From: JAGOEY01 sp017997515
GTDB lineage: Bacteria > Pseudomonadota > Gammaproteobacteria > Burkholderiales > Burkholderiaceae_C
Reading direction: 5' to 3'
DNA: 64,000 bases
NCBI GenBank assembly: GCA_026314275.1
Contig: CP111109.1
Coordinates: forward strand, 248,001 to 312,000
Part shown: positions 25,815 through 33,396 of the stretch, one piece after another
Position numbering within the stretch: the stretch's first letter is position 1
Layout of the letters: the number at the start of each line of letters is the position of its first letter
Notes under the pieces: generated by a model
Databases searched by the model: none
What the model saw: the letters and a program-made list of their open reading frames with translations, nothing else
What the model was told of the DNA's origin: nothing
Translations under genes and position numbers: made by a program

Positions 25815-26973
25815 TTAAGGCAATGCTGATCAAGGTCCACCGTTGTCGCTTCTCAAACGTTATCCGCAGATGAAGCAGCAGACCCTGGCAATGGCCGCAG
25901 ATCAAAACAACGGATTCGAGCAGTCGCGCAAGCCCACCCGACGTGAAGAGTTCTTGCGGACCATGGAGACAATAGTGCCTTGGGCCGCCCTGTGCCAGGT
26001 GATAGAGCCGCACTACCCCAAGGCCGGCAACGGCCGTCCGCCCATTGGGTTGGAGCGCATGCTGCGCATCCATTTTCTTCAGCACTGGTTCAACCTGGCC
26101 GATCTGGCGTGCGAGGAGGCTCTGTATGACAGTGCCAGTCTGCGCCGCTTTGTGGGGATTGACCTGGGCCGCGAACGCGTGCCCGACGCCACCACGCTGC
26201 TGAAGTTTCGCAAACTGCTCAATGAGCAAAAACTGGGTGAAGCCCTGTTTGCCAAGGTAGGCCAGCAATTGCAGGAGCGCGGCTTCAAGGTCAACACCGG
26301 CACCATCGTGGATGCCACGATCATCGCAGCGCCCAGCTCCACCAAGAACGCCGACAAGGCGCGCGACCCCGACATGCACCAGACCCGCAAAGGCCAGCAA
26401 TGGTATTTCGGCATGAAGCTGCACATTGGCGTGGACAGCCAAAGCGGGCTGGTGCATAGCGCCGTGGTGACGGCGGCCAACGTGCATGACAAACACCCGC
26501 TGCCCGATTTACTGCACGGCAGCGAACAGCGCGTCTATGGCGACTCGGCCTATGCCAGCCAGAAAGCACTGATAGCGAGCAAGGCCCCCAAGGCCAAGGA
26601 CTTCACCAACCAGCGCACCCGCCGTGCAGGCGAGGTGGACGAAGTTCAGCGGGCCAAGAACCGCAACAAATCGCGGGTGCGTGCCCGGGTCGAGCATGTC
26701 TTTGCGGTGGTCAAGCGCCTGTGGGGATTCACCAAGGTGCGCTACCGCGGGCTTCAGAAGAACGCCACGCGTGCGTTCACGGCCTTGGCGCTGGCCAACA
26801 TTTACCTGTGCCGCAGTCATCTGTTGGGACAGGTGCGCCCGTAAGGGCGGAAATCGGGCCTCAGCGCCCCGCGAACTGCCCAAATGGGCCGCGCGAGAGG
26901 CATAAAAGTCCAAAAAACTGCGTCATCCAGGTTTGCGCGGAAATTTTCGACGGCTTGTTCAGCGTAGCCTTAA
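25815..26973 (+). mobile_element. IS5-family insertion sequence, copy 1
   Basis: The insertion spans 25819-26969 (1151 bp). Its ends are imperfect inverted repeats: GGCAATGCTGATCAAG at the left and CTTGTTCAGCGTAGCC at the right. It is flanked by the target duplication TTAA (25815-25818 and 26970-26973), which fits the YTAR preference of IS5-type elements. It contains one transposase gene and splits the small gene before the relaxase. Confidence 0.88.
25843..26844 (+). CDS. IS5-family transposase
   Basis: DDE transposase of 333 residues. It has the N-terminal MKQQTLAMAADQ, the domain LERMLRIHFLQHWFNLAD, and GTIVDATIIAAPSSTKN with the first Asp. KLHIGVDSQSGLVHSAVVT and YGDSAYAS carry the second Asp, and RVRARVEHVFAVVKRLWGF has the late Glu region. 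It is intact and closely similar to the transposase at 50078. Confidence 0.93.
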   Translation: MSLLKRYPQMKQQTLAMAADQNNGFEQSRKPTRREEFLRTMETIVPWAALCQVIEPHYPKAGNGRPPIGLERMLRIHFLQHWFNLADLACEEALYDSASLRRFVGIDLGRERVPDATTLLKFRKLLNEQKLGEALFAKVGQQLQERGFKVNTGTIVDATIIAAPSSTKNADKARDPDMHQTRKGQQWYFGMKLHIGVDSQSGLVHSAVVTAANVHDKHPLPDLLHGSEQRVYGDSAYASQKALIASKAPKAKDFTNQRTRRAGEVDEVQRAKNRNKSRVRARVEHVFAVVKRLWGFTKVRYRGLQKNATRAFTALALANIYLCRSHLLGQVRP

Positions 26974-27066
26974 TTCAAAGTCGAACACCGTGCCGCCTTT
27001 TTCCTTGTGCGCCTCATACCGATTTGCGAGTGCTGCGAAAAAATCCCGCTCATTGACTTGACCCAT

Positions 27067-27556
27067 GATCTAAAACTCCATTGCCAATAACCAGAGTAAG
27101 GGATCAAACCCCTGTTTGGCAACACCTCCACTTGGGGGCTTCGCGCCCCCAAACCCCCGCGAACGCCTGCGGCGTTCCTTTGGGTTTTCAATCCAAAACG
27201 GAAGGGGCGCAAAGCGCCCTTCAAGCCTGCGGAGCAGGCGTTTGCCGAAAGCCCCTTTAGGGGCGTCCCGTAGGGTTCGGAAGGGGTGGTTTTGGGGTCC
27301 AGGGGCGAAGCCCTTGGCGCAACGTTTGCTCCCGAAGGGAGAAACGTGTATTGCGCTTGGGGTGAAATCCCCAAGACCCCCGCGCCCGTCAATCACGACT
27401 TCTAGGAGGGATGCGGGCTGACTTTCCGAACCGCTCGCATTCGCTCGCTGGGAGGGATCACGCTCGCTGGCGCTCGCTCATTGAAGGAAAGACAAAAGCG
27501 CGATCTTGACAATGCGCCCGCGATCCCTTTAAGTGAATTTGAAGGAGATCGACAAC
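27067..27556. other. Hairpin-rich mobilization origin region (candidate oriT near 27322-27356)
   Basis: No supported gene in 490 bases; open frames on both strands are by-products of GC-rich repeats. Several inverted repeats occur, such as TTGGGGGCTTCGCGCCCCCAA near 27132. The strongest is ACGTTT G CTCCC GAA GGGAG AAACGT at 27322-27347, followed by GTATTGCGC. An inverted repeat next to a TTGCGC-type sequence is the layout of MOBQ oriT nick regions. It lies between the divergent relaxase and TraD-like genes, where oriT is expected. Confidence 0.45.
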
Positions 27557-27841
27557 ATGGCGACATTGGCACAAATTGAAGAACTGGAAAAAAGACGGGC
27601 GGTAATGGTTCAGCGAATTTCAGAGGCCAAAAAAAAATTGGTAAAGGCTGAACGCAAGGCCGACACGCACATAAAGGCCGCAATTGGCGGGGCCATGATC
27701 GCGTTTTTTGATCATGAAAATTGCCCTGCGACGATCCGCCACTACATTTTGACGAAAGCGGATCAAGGGGTCGAGAAACAAGGCTTGGGGCGTGAAAAGT
27801 TTGAAGCCTTGAAAGCGCGATTCACAAAAACCACTGTTTAA
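27557..27841 (+). CDS. TraD/MobC-like relaxosome accessory protein
   Basis: A 94-residue protein with an N-terminal coiled coil (QIEELEKRRAVMVQRISEAK), then KAERKADTHIKAAIGGAMI, which resembles the conserved core of small conjugal proteins of the Ti-plasmid TraD/MobC type. ATG 27557 has AAGGAGA about eight bases upstream. It is divergent from the relaxase across the candidate oriT, like traCD and traA in Ti-type systems. The family assignment rests on pattern only. Confidence 0.55.
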   Translation: MATLAQIEELEKRRAVMVQRISEAKKKLVKAERKADTHIKAAIGGAMIAFFDHENCPATIRHYILTKADQGVEKQGLGREKFEALKARFTKTTV

Positions 27842-27852
27842 CTGGAGAAAAA

Positions 27853-28194
27853 ATGGAAACCAATTCAGAAAATTTAGTCAATTGCAGATACTGCGATGAA
27901 AAAGTAAGTGCGAACGCCAAAAAGTGTAAGCACTGTGGCGAAATTTTAGATCCGCAAATGCGTGAACTTGAATTTTTGAAAAAGCAACGAAATCAGCAGG
28001 TCTTTATGAACGGGGGCGGGAGTTCATCGTCTAGTTCAGCATCCAGCGCTTCATTGGTCGCAAGTCTGAGAGAGGCGCAAAAAGTAGACTACCCGTGGGG
28101 CTGGCATTTGATCTTGTCCGTCTTCACATGGGGTCTATGGATTCCAATCTGGATATTGCTTTACCTTTTCAGAGATCGAACAAAGTACCATTAA
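27853..28194 (+). CDS. Zinc-ribbon plus membrane-anchor small protein
   Basis: A 113-residue protein. A zinc ribbon of CRYCDEKVSANAKKCKHCGE type (two CxxC pairs, residues 11-30) is followed by a charged helix, a poly-Ser linker (GGGSSSSSSASSAS), and a hydrophobic C-terminus (WHLILSVFTWGLWIPIWILLYLF) predicting one or two membrane segments. It follows the TraD-like gene by 11 bases and precedes a strong terminator. Base composition is lower in GC than the backbone, consistent with plasmid origin. Function unknown. Confidence 0.7.
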   Translation: METNSENLVNCRYCDEKVSANAKKCKHCGEILDPQMRELEFLKKQRNQQVFMNGGGSSSSSSASSASLVASLREAQKVDYPWGWHLILSVFTWGLWIPIWILLYLFRDRTKYH

Positions 28195-28224
28195 AAAAAG
28201 CCCGCATCTGCGGGCTTTTTTGTT
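28193..28224 (+). terminator. Intrinsic terminator after the zinc-ribbon gene
   Basis: AAAAAAAGCCCGCA TC TGCGGGCTTTTTTG: strong GC stem and T-run directly after the stop; the A-run makes it usable from both sides. Confidence 0.85.
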
Positions 28225-28239
28225 CTATGGCTTGAGTAA

Positions 28240-29091
28240 TTACTGAACCGCCGCCGCCCGTGCCGCTTTCATGTCCGCGTCATCCCAGCCCATTGTTTTG
28301 CTGTGCCCGCCACAGGACATATTGAACTGGTTGCCCGTTTGGTAGGTCAACACAATGGGGGTGCAGGCCGTGGTGCTGAATGCGATGCTGGCACTGCCCG
28401 CACTCGGGAAGTTATCGCCCACGATCTGCACGGTTTGGCTCAGGGTCACGTCATACGTGGCCCCGCCCGTCTTCGCCACCCGCATCGCTGGGCTGCTGGC
28501 GTTGACGTAAGCGACGTTCTGCGTGGTTCCGTTGTTCGTGATTTGGTTGTTCAAGGCGCTGAGGGTGTAGGCACTGCTGGCCCCCGCATTAAATACCACT
28601 GATCCGCCTGTGAGTTGGGTCAGGTCTGCGCTGCCGCTGGTGGACACTTTGCCCGTGAAGCTGCCACTGGTGGCCGTGTATTGAAGTTGGGCCGTGTTGC
28701 TGGGGCTGTACACCTTCACGGCGTTGATGGCCGAAACACTCACGCCCGAAGCGTCCCCCGTGCCTGTGTAGGTGCCCGTGTACGCGCCGTTTTTGGGGTA
28801 GGTGCGTTGGCACAGGGTCAGGGTCTGGGTCGGTGCGGCGTAGCTAAGGGTGCCGCCTCCCGCACAGTTGCCCGAATTGCCCGCAAACATCACCAAGTCA
28901 TGGACGGACGATAAAAACGCCGTGGCGGCGTTCACTTCGGCCACCGCCTTCAGGGAGGCCGTGTAGGTGGTTGAAGTGGTGTCCGCGATGCTGTCTTTGT
29001 TTGCGTCTGCGCCGTTGCTGCTACTGCTGCCACCGCCTCCGCAAGCGGTCAAAACTGCGGCCAGTCCCAAGGCCAAAAATGGGCTTTTCAT
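28240..29091 (-). CDS. Hypothetical lipoprotein (element A cargo)
   Basis: A 283-residue protein with a lipoprotein signal (MKSPFLALGLAAVLTACGGGG, lipobox LTAC) and a Ser/Gly linker. The mature part is rich in Thr/Ser/Val with short repeats such as TYTASLKAV and GAYTGTYTGTGDASGV, suggesting an all-beta surface domain; two cysteine pairs may form disulfides. ATG 29091 has AAAGGA upstream. It is convergent with the zinc-ribbon gene and shares its terminator. Function unknown. Confidence 0.7.
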   Translation of the reverse strand: MKSPFLALGLAAVLTACGGGGSSSSNGADANKDSIADTTSTTYTASLKAVAEVNAATAFLSSVHDLVMFAGNSGNCAGGGTLSYAAPTQTLTLCQRTYPKNGAYTGTYTGTGDASGVSVSAINAVKVYSPSNTAQLQYTATSGSFTGKVSTSGSADLTQLTGGSVVFNAGASSAYTLSALNNQITNNGTTQNVAYVNASSPAMRVAKTGGATYDVTLSQTVQIVGDNFPSAGSASIAFSTTACTPIVLTYQTGNQFNMSCGGHSKTMGWDDADMKAARAAAVQ

Positions 29092-29235
29092 GTCGATCCT
29101 TTCGTGGTGATGCGGTTGGCTCCCTGCCACTCGCTGCGTCGGATCGTATCAAAATGATTCCTATAGTCCGTGCGTCGTATGACCGCGCTTTTTTATACCG
29201 TGGCACGGTTTGCCTTTTGTTTGGAGACTAAAGGC

Positions 29236-29586
29236 ATGGCAACCACAGACAAAAAGCCGCCTTTGCTGGTGGACTTCGGCGAATGCGTGCGCAGGCATCG
29301 GATCGAGCGCGGCCACTCGCAAGAAGCGTTTGCCGACTTGTGCGAGATTGACCGTTCCTACATGGGCGGCGTGGAGCTGGGCGAGCGCAATTTGTCGCTG
29401 GCCAACATTGCCCGCATCATTCAGGCGTTGGAGTTGGAGCCGTCGGCGTTCTTTCGTGGGCTGGATTCGGATTCTCGGGCGGCCATGCGGGCGCGTCGAG
29501 AATCCGAAAACGAGCGGCGGCAGTTGCTGGCAAAGGTCAAAGCCTTGCCCTCGCCAAAAGTTAAAAAGCCGATTCACGCACTTTGA
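29236..29586 (+). CDS. Xre-family helix-turn-helix regulator
   Basis: A 116-residue DNA-binding protein. The HTH spans VDFGECVRRHRIERGHSQEAFADLCEID, then RSYMGGVELGERNLSLANIARI and a basic C-terminal tail. ATG 29236 has a TAAAGG site upstream. It is divergent from the lipoprotein gene and may control it or the element's maintenance genes. Confidence 0.85.
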   Translation: MATTDKKPPLLVDFGECVRRHRIERGHSQEAFADLCEIDRSYMGGVELGERNLSLANIARIIQALELEPSAFFRGLDSDSRAAMRARRESENERRQLLAKVKALPSPKVKKPIHAL

Positions 29587-29685
29587 CTGTCCACGGTTGA
29601 ACCTGTGGGGAACCCCGCTGCTGCCCTTTGGCAAGCATGGGCGGGGTTATCCATAGGCGGGCGAAGCCCGAGCGGTGGGCAGTGG

Positions 29686-30774
29686 GTTAGTTGTCGCATC
29701 CCGGACGATCATAAGGACGCTTATGAAACAGGCTTGGCTGAGAATCGTACCAGCCCTTCATAGCCTGCATTGGGGTTTTGCTTTGCAAAGCCGACTGGGG
29801 TAACTGGTGGTTGTACAGCGCCACATAGCGCAGCAAGGTCTCCTCCAGATCCAGTGCACTATTGAAGCGGTTGGTCTTTAGCACATCGCTGATTCGGCCA
29901 TTGAAGCGCTCAACCATGCCGTTGGTCTTGGGCGTTCTCGGTCTGGTCAGGCGGTGCTCAATGCCCAACTCCTGGCACAGCTGGTCAAACTCGTGATTGC
30001 CACTGGGTGCACGCTCACGGCTGGCAAACAGCCGGTCTGTGAACTCCTTGCCGTTGTCCGTCAATAACTTGACGATCTTGAGCGGGCACGCCTTGTGCAA
30101 CGCTTTCAAGAAACTGCCCGCACTGGCAGCTGTCTTGTCCTTCTTGATCGCCACAAACACCCAGCGCGTGGCCCGGTCAATGGCCACGAACAGGTAGCGC
30201 CGCTTGGTCTCATCCTGCATCTGGGGCAGGTATTTGACATCCATGTGCAAGTAGCCCGGCTCATAGCTCTTGAAGGCCTTGTGAGGCTCCTGGGGTGTTG
30301 CAGGCTTGAGGGCATGGAGGTTGCCCACACCATGCCTGCGCAAACACCGGTCCAGCCCTGAGCGAGAGACATCGGGGCAAAGGAACTCACGGGTCACGGC
30401 CAGCAAGTCATCCAGTGGCAGTAACAGGGTGCGTCGCAGATGTACCACGATGGTTTCTTGTGCAGAAGTCAGTGTGGTTTGCAGACGGTGTGCGGTGTGC
30501 GAGCGATCCTGCACCGATTGGCGTGACTTCCATTTGTAGATGGTGGCTTCGCTTACGCCAAAGCGGCAGGCCAAGGCTTTGGCGCTCTCAGTGCTGGCGG
30601 CAATCTCGGCGCGGATGGCAGGGGTCGTTCGGGCTCTCTTGTGCAGGGCGATCATCATGACGGTGTAGCTCCTTCGGCTTGAAGTTGCTCAATCAGCACG
30701 CGCATTACATCGCGGGCCATGAACAGGGGGTAGCGCTTGGAGTCTATACAATCGTCCGGGATGCGACAGTTAGT
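29686..30774 (-). mobile_element. IS481-family insertion sequence
   Basis: The insertion is 29692-30768 (1077 bp), with ends TGTCGCATCCCGGACGAT and its inverse, starting TGT and ending ACA, and 6-bp duplications GTTAGT at 29686-29691 and 30769-30774. It sits on the stop codon of the rep gene; the duplicated bases supply the stop again, so rep stays intact. Confidence 0.88.
29687..30658 (-). CDS. IS481-family transposase
   Basis: A 323-residue integrase-core (rve) transposase. The N-terminal HTH is in AKALACRFGVSEATIYKWKS. The DDE domain includes YLHMDVKYLPQ (first Asp), LLTDNGKEFTDR (second Asp) and PKTNGMVERFNGRISD (Glu). It is intact. The stop codon overlaps the left inverted repeat and its flank. 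Confidence 0.92.
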   Translation of the reverse strand: MMIALHKRARTTPAIRAEIAASTESAKALACRFGVSEATIYKWKSRQSVQDRSHTAHRLQTTLTSAQETIVVHLRRTLLLPLDDLLAVTREFLCPDVSRSGLDRCLRRHGVGNLHALKPATPQEPHKAFKSYEPGYLHMDVKYLPQMQDETKRRYLFVAIDRATRWVFVAIKKDKTAASAGSFLKALHKACPLKIVKLLTDNGKEFTDRLFASRERAPSGNHEFDQLCQELGIEHRLTRPRTPKTNGMVERFNGRISDVLKTNRFNSALDLEETLLRYVALYNHQLPQSALQSKTPMQAMKGWYDSQPSLFHKRPYDRPGCDN

Positions 30775-31465
30775 CAGCAAGTCTTGCGCTTGGCTTCTTG
30801 CCTGCGAGTTCTGCGGCCTTGGCGCGCTCTTCAACGATGGCCCAATCGGCATCTGTGAAATCCGCCTGCTTCTTGCCCGTCTCTGTCTTGTATTGTTTGA
30901 ATGCAAGGCGGTGATGATGATTTTCCGTCTTGGTCATTCCCCCGTCTGTTTTTCGGCGGTATTCTTTGATGAATCGCGCCCTGTCCCCATTGAAAAACAA
31001 AGACGGGTTGATAAAGTACCAATTTGGGTTGATGTTTTTTGCAATAAATTGCTTTTCAACCAATTCATTGATCCCACGATAAAAAACCGCTGTGGACAAC
31101 TTAAACGCGGCCAATTGACTGCTTTCCTTGTAATCAATAAACACCTTGTCGCGGTTGATGGCCTCGGTTTGTGTGATTTTTAGAATCAGGCCAAACGTTT
31201 TGATGGCAGCGGCGGACAGGTCAAAAAACAATTCAATGTCTTTGGTAAACATCTTCACAAATTGCCCGTCGTCCACCTCCACCACTTGCGCGATTTCTGT
31301 GATGCCTTCAACATTCCCCGTTTCGTTGTCGATCAAGGTGCCACCCTTCGCCACGGTCAGACGTTTTTTTCGGGTGCTGACCTTGATCACGTCTTTGGCT
31401 AAAAACGGGTTTTCCTTGTATTTGACTACCTCGCCCGTGGTTTGCGTTGGCTCCAGAATTTCCAT
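30770..31465 (-). CDS. RepL-like plasmid replication initiator
   Basis: A 231-residue protein. The middle (AAAIKTFGLILKITQTEAIN ... STAVFYRGINELVEKQFIAK) reads as a winged helix, followed by NPNWYFINPSLFFNGDRARF, a pattern seen in RepL-type and related plasmid initiators. The C-terminus is basic. ATG 31465 has AAGGAG eight bases upstream. The stop TAA lies in the IS481 target duplication. It is lower in GC than the chromosome. With the relaxase it indicates that element A once replicated, or still can, as a plasmid. The family call is moderate. Confidence 0.6.
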   Translation of the reverse strand: MEILEPTQTTGEVVKYKENPFLAKDVIKVSTRKKRLTVAKGGTLIDNETGNVEGITEIAQVVEVDDGQFVKMFTKDIELFFDLSAAAIKTFGLILKITQTEAINRDKVFIDYKESSQLAAFKLSTAVFYRGINELVEKQFIAKNINPNWYFINPSLFFNGDRARFIKEYRRKTDGGMTKTENHHHRLAFKQYKTETGKKQADFTDADWAIVEERAKAAELAGKKPSARLAD

Positions 31466-31499
31466 TTCAAACACTCCTTGAATTAAGAACAGATAATTC

Positions 31500-31627
31500 A
31501 AGATAGCGGGCAAATTCTCAAAATGTCAATTGATTTTGAGAAATATTTTCCTGCAAACTGAGAAAATTTTTATGCAAACCTGAGAATGGTGATCCAGTGT
31601 TCATGCGGGTTTGCGGGCGATCTCTTC
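31500..31627 (-). promoter_or_regulatory. AT-rich repeats upstream of rep (candidate origin or operator)
   Basis: Two direct repeats, TGAGAAATATTTTCCTGCAAAC and TGAGAAAATTTTTATGCAAACC-like blocks (31538-31580), and a third partial TGAGAA follow each other. This would suit a rep operator or iterons. No gene is seen here. Confidence 0.45.
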
Positions 31628-33094
31628 TTATTTCTTATTAATGGGTGTTTTTGTGGGTCGCTGTGTACGAGCCATTTCCGCTCGCTTTTCCCGTTCGTCC
31701 ATCAATTTCCACCGATTCAAAAACGCCTTAAACGCTGGATCGCTGGCTTTGAGGGCTTCCATGTCCAGCACGTAATGGACACGGTTCAGTGTGTCGCGCA
31801 ACTGTGCCAAACCGATTCCCTGCGTGTAGGTCTGGAAGTGGATGTTTTGAACCTGAACACCGTCATGCCCTGTGATCTGCATGGCGTGGGCGGGGTTTGC
31901 GTCTGCGGTGTGTAGGCGGGTGATGAGCGTGGATCGCGTGCTGTGAAACACCTTGTACGGGTCGGTAATGCCCAATTTGTCCAGCCAATTGGCAAACTGG
32001 CGGGCGGCGTTCTTTCCGTGGCCGTTGTTGCCGTCCACCGTGTGCGGGAATAGCCGCTCTGCGCCGACGGTTCGGACGTGCTCCACGTAATCCCAAAAGC
32101 CCAGTTCAATCAAGGTTTGATGGACGGGCACCACGCGCCCGACTTTGCTGGTCTTGGTGTCGGTGATTTCCATGGCGTGAACGCCGTCAATGAGGCGCAC
32201 GTTCTGGATGGGCAAACCTGCGATTTCGTTCAGCCGTGCGCCTGAGTACAGGGCCACGATGGGAATCCAGTAGTGGTCGGGCTTGGGGCAGGCCTCCAGG
32301 TAGCCCTTGCCGTAAATCGCTTTGAGGTCGGTGTCCTCGAACGATTTCCAATGCTCTTGCTTCTTTTTCAGTTTGCCCTTGGTGCTAATCAGCAAGCCCT
32401 CCACGGGGCTTTGTTGGTGCTGGCTGTGCCCGTTGCCAATACACCAGTTAAAAAAGTCGTTCAGGTAGCCAAGGCGTTTATTGATTCGGCTCGCCCCTGC
32501 CCCCTTGTTCATCTCGTGGTTTTTCCACTGCACCAGCGTGGGCTTGTCGTAGAGGTTGACTTCCAAGTCCCCCAGCAAACCCTTGAACTCCTCGAACAAA
32601 AGCCCTTTTTCGTAAATCGTGCGCTTGGCGTTGTCGTGCTCCTTTTCGCGGATATACCCCGCCCATGCCTCGCTAAGGGGGCTAGAACGGGCCAGGAGGC
32701 GCTTTGGGGCTTCGGTGAGGGGTTGGGCCACCCTGCCCGCGTTCATCGCCTGTTGTAGCGGCGGAAACACGCCGTGAACCGATTTGTAAGCCTCGATGGC
32801 TTTCATCATCAATTCATGGTCGGCGGGGTCGCTGGCCTCCATGATGCCGCGCCCAATGTCCAATTTGTACTTTTGGACGATCTCGTCAAGGTTGGGGAAA
32901 GTGGGCTTTTCGGTCATGGCGCGTTTTCGTTCAAGGGCTTCGTTGAACTGTAGCGCCAATAAACGGGCAACCGTGGGGCTGCGTGTGCCTAGGCTGTGGA
33001 GCGTCTCGCGCCGTTTGCCTGCGGGGTCTTGCCAGATGACACGGAGAGAAAAAACGCCGTGTCGGTTTTGCTTCAACCTCGGAACTCGGATCAT
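31628..33094 (-). CDS. Tyrosine recombinase (integrase of element A)
   Basis: A 488-residue phage-type integrase that would insert element A at tRNA-His. The catalytic domain shows the first Arg region YSGARLNEIAGLPIQNV, HxxR as VFHSTRSTLITRL, then ITGHDGVQVQNIHFQTYTQG, where the nucleophile Tyr is expected. An N-terminal Arg-rich DNA-binding part precedes it (RVPRLKQNRHGVFSLRVIW). Its start lies 77 bases from the attachment site at 33171, next to candidate arm repeats, the usual position of an integrase gene. Confidence 0.88.
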   Translation of the reverse strand: MIRVPRLKQNRHGVFSLRVIWQDPAGKRRETLHSLGTRSPTVARLLALQFNEALERKRAMTEKPTFPNLDEIVQKYKLDIGRGIMEASDPADHELMMKAIEAYKSVHGVFPPLQQAMNAGRVAQPLTEAPKRLLARSSPLSEAWAGYIREKEHDNAKRTIYEKGLLFEEFKGLLGDLEVNLYDKPTLVQWKNHEMNKGAGASRINKRLGYLNDFFNWCIGNGHSQHQQSPVEGLLISTKGKLKKKQEHWKSFEDTDLKAIYGKGYLEACPKPDHYWIPIVALYSGARLNEIAGLPIQNVRLIDGVHAMEITDTKTSKVGRVVPVHQTLIELGFWDYVEHVRTVGAERLFPHTVDGNNGHGKNAARQFANWLDKLGITDPYKVFHSTRSTLITRLHTADANPAHAMQITGHDGVQVQNIHFQTYTQGIGLAQLRDTLNRVHYVLDMEALKASDPAFKAFLNRWKLMDEREKRAEMARTQRPTKTPINKK

Positions 33095-33116
33095 GTGGGA
33101 ACCCTAAGTGGGAACC
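33095..33116 (+). repeat. Candidate integrase arm sites, right end of element A
   Basis: GTGGGAACCCTAAGTGGGAACC, tandem units matching 24642-24663 with one base changed, in the same orientation and close to the integrase start. Confidence 0.6.
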
Positions 33117-33170
33117 TGTCGCGAGTTTTTTGGCTGGAAAACCTTGCAAATTCAAGACCTTAGAAAAGGT

Positions 33171-33220
33171 TGGGGTGGCTGATGGGGCTCGAACCCACGA
33201 CAACAGGAATCACAATCCTG
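33171..33220 (-). repeat. Attachment site: 50-bp copy of the tRNA-His 3' end (A/B junction)
   Basis: Identical over 50 bases to 43535-43584, the 3' part of tRNA-His, including the T-arm and part of the anticodon stem. It ends exactly where the similarity to the intact gene stops. It is a tRNA fragment and not a functional gene. Confidence 0.9.
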
Positions 33221-33345
33221 ACAAAATAAGATTTCGCAGTGTTGATTCACGTTGCTATAATCCATACAAATCAACAACTTACGACAATATTCTGCGAACT
33301 CAAGCTGCCAATGCGTTGATTGAAATTCACCAAAATATGGCAAAA

Positions 33346-33368
33346 ATGGCTACATGGTGGCTACATGG
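33346..33368 (+). repeat. Candidate integrase arm sites, left end of element B
   Basis: ATGGCTACATGGTGGCTACATGG, two tandem TGGCTACATGG units; 22 of 23 bases match 43456-43478 in the same orientation. Confidence 0.65.
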
Positions 33369-33396
33369 ACTGACCAACTGGTCATTAATAGAAAAA

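Larger units (their letters stand above)
25732..27066 (-). pseudogene. Small mobilization-region gene (59 codons) split by an IS5-family insertion
   Basis: Removing the insertion at 25819-26969 and one TTAA duplication restores a continuous frame. It runs from ATG 27066 to a TAG at 25734-25732, starting MGQVNERDFFAALANRYEAH and ending in a Lys/Pro-rich tail (TPPKTPKPKR). The intact gene would end four bases before the relaxase start and lie between it and the candidate oriT, so a relaxosome accessory role is possible. It has no recognised family. As found, it is broken after codon 31. Confidence 0.75.
24548..33170. mobile_element. Integrative mobilizable element A (plasmid-like) at tRNA-His
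   Basis: About 8.6 kb bounded by tRNA-His 3'-end copies at 24548 and 33171. It carries a tyrosine integrase next to the right end, a RepL-like initiator, a MobA/MobL relaxase, a candidate oriT with a divergent TraD-like gene, a zinc-ribbon membrane protein, a lipoprotein and an Xre regulator. It has been hit by an IS5-family and an IS481-family element. Tandem repeats of GTGGGAACC lie near both ends (24642 and 33095) in the same orientation. There is no type IV secretion system or coupling protein, so transfer would depend on a helper element. Confidence 0.75.

Noticed and set aside
25732..26496. 254-codon minus-strand open frame across the IS5 copy
   Set aside because: Most of it is antisense to the transposase; only its last codons belong to the disrupted 59-codon gene.
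27070..27421. Overlapping open frames on both strands upstream of the TraD-like gene
   Set aside because: They mirror each other through GC-rich inverted repeats, have no ribosome sites and show no family pattern; treated as the oriT region.
33130..33396. N-terminal extension of the element B integrase
   Set aside because: Its sequence comes from the antisense tRNA-His fragment and the arm-site region; the integrase family begins near ATG 33397.
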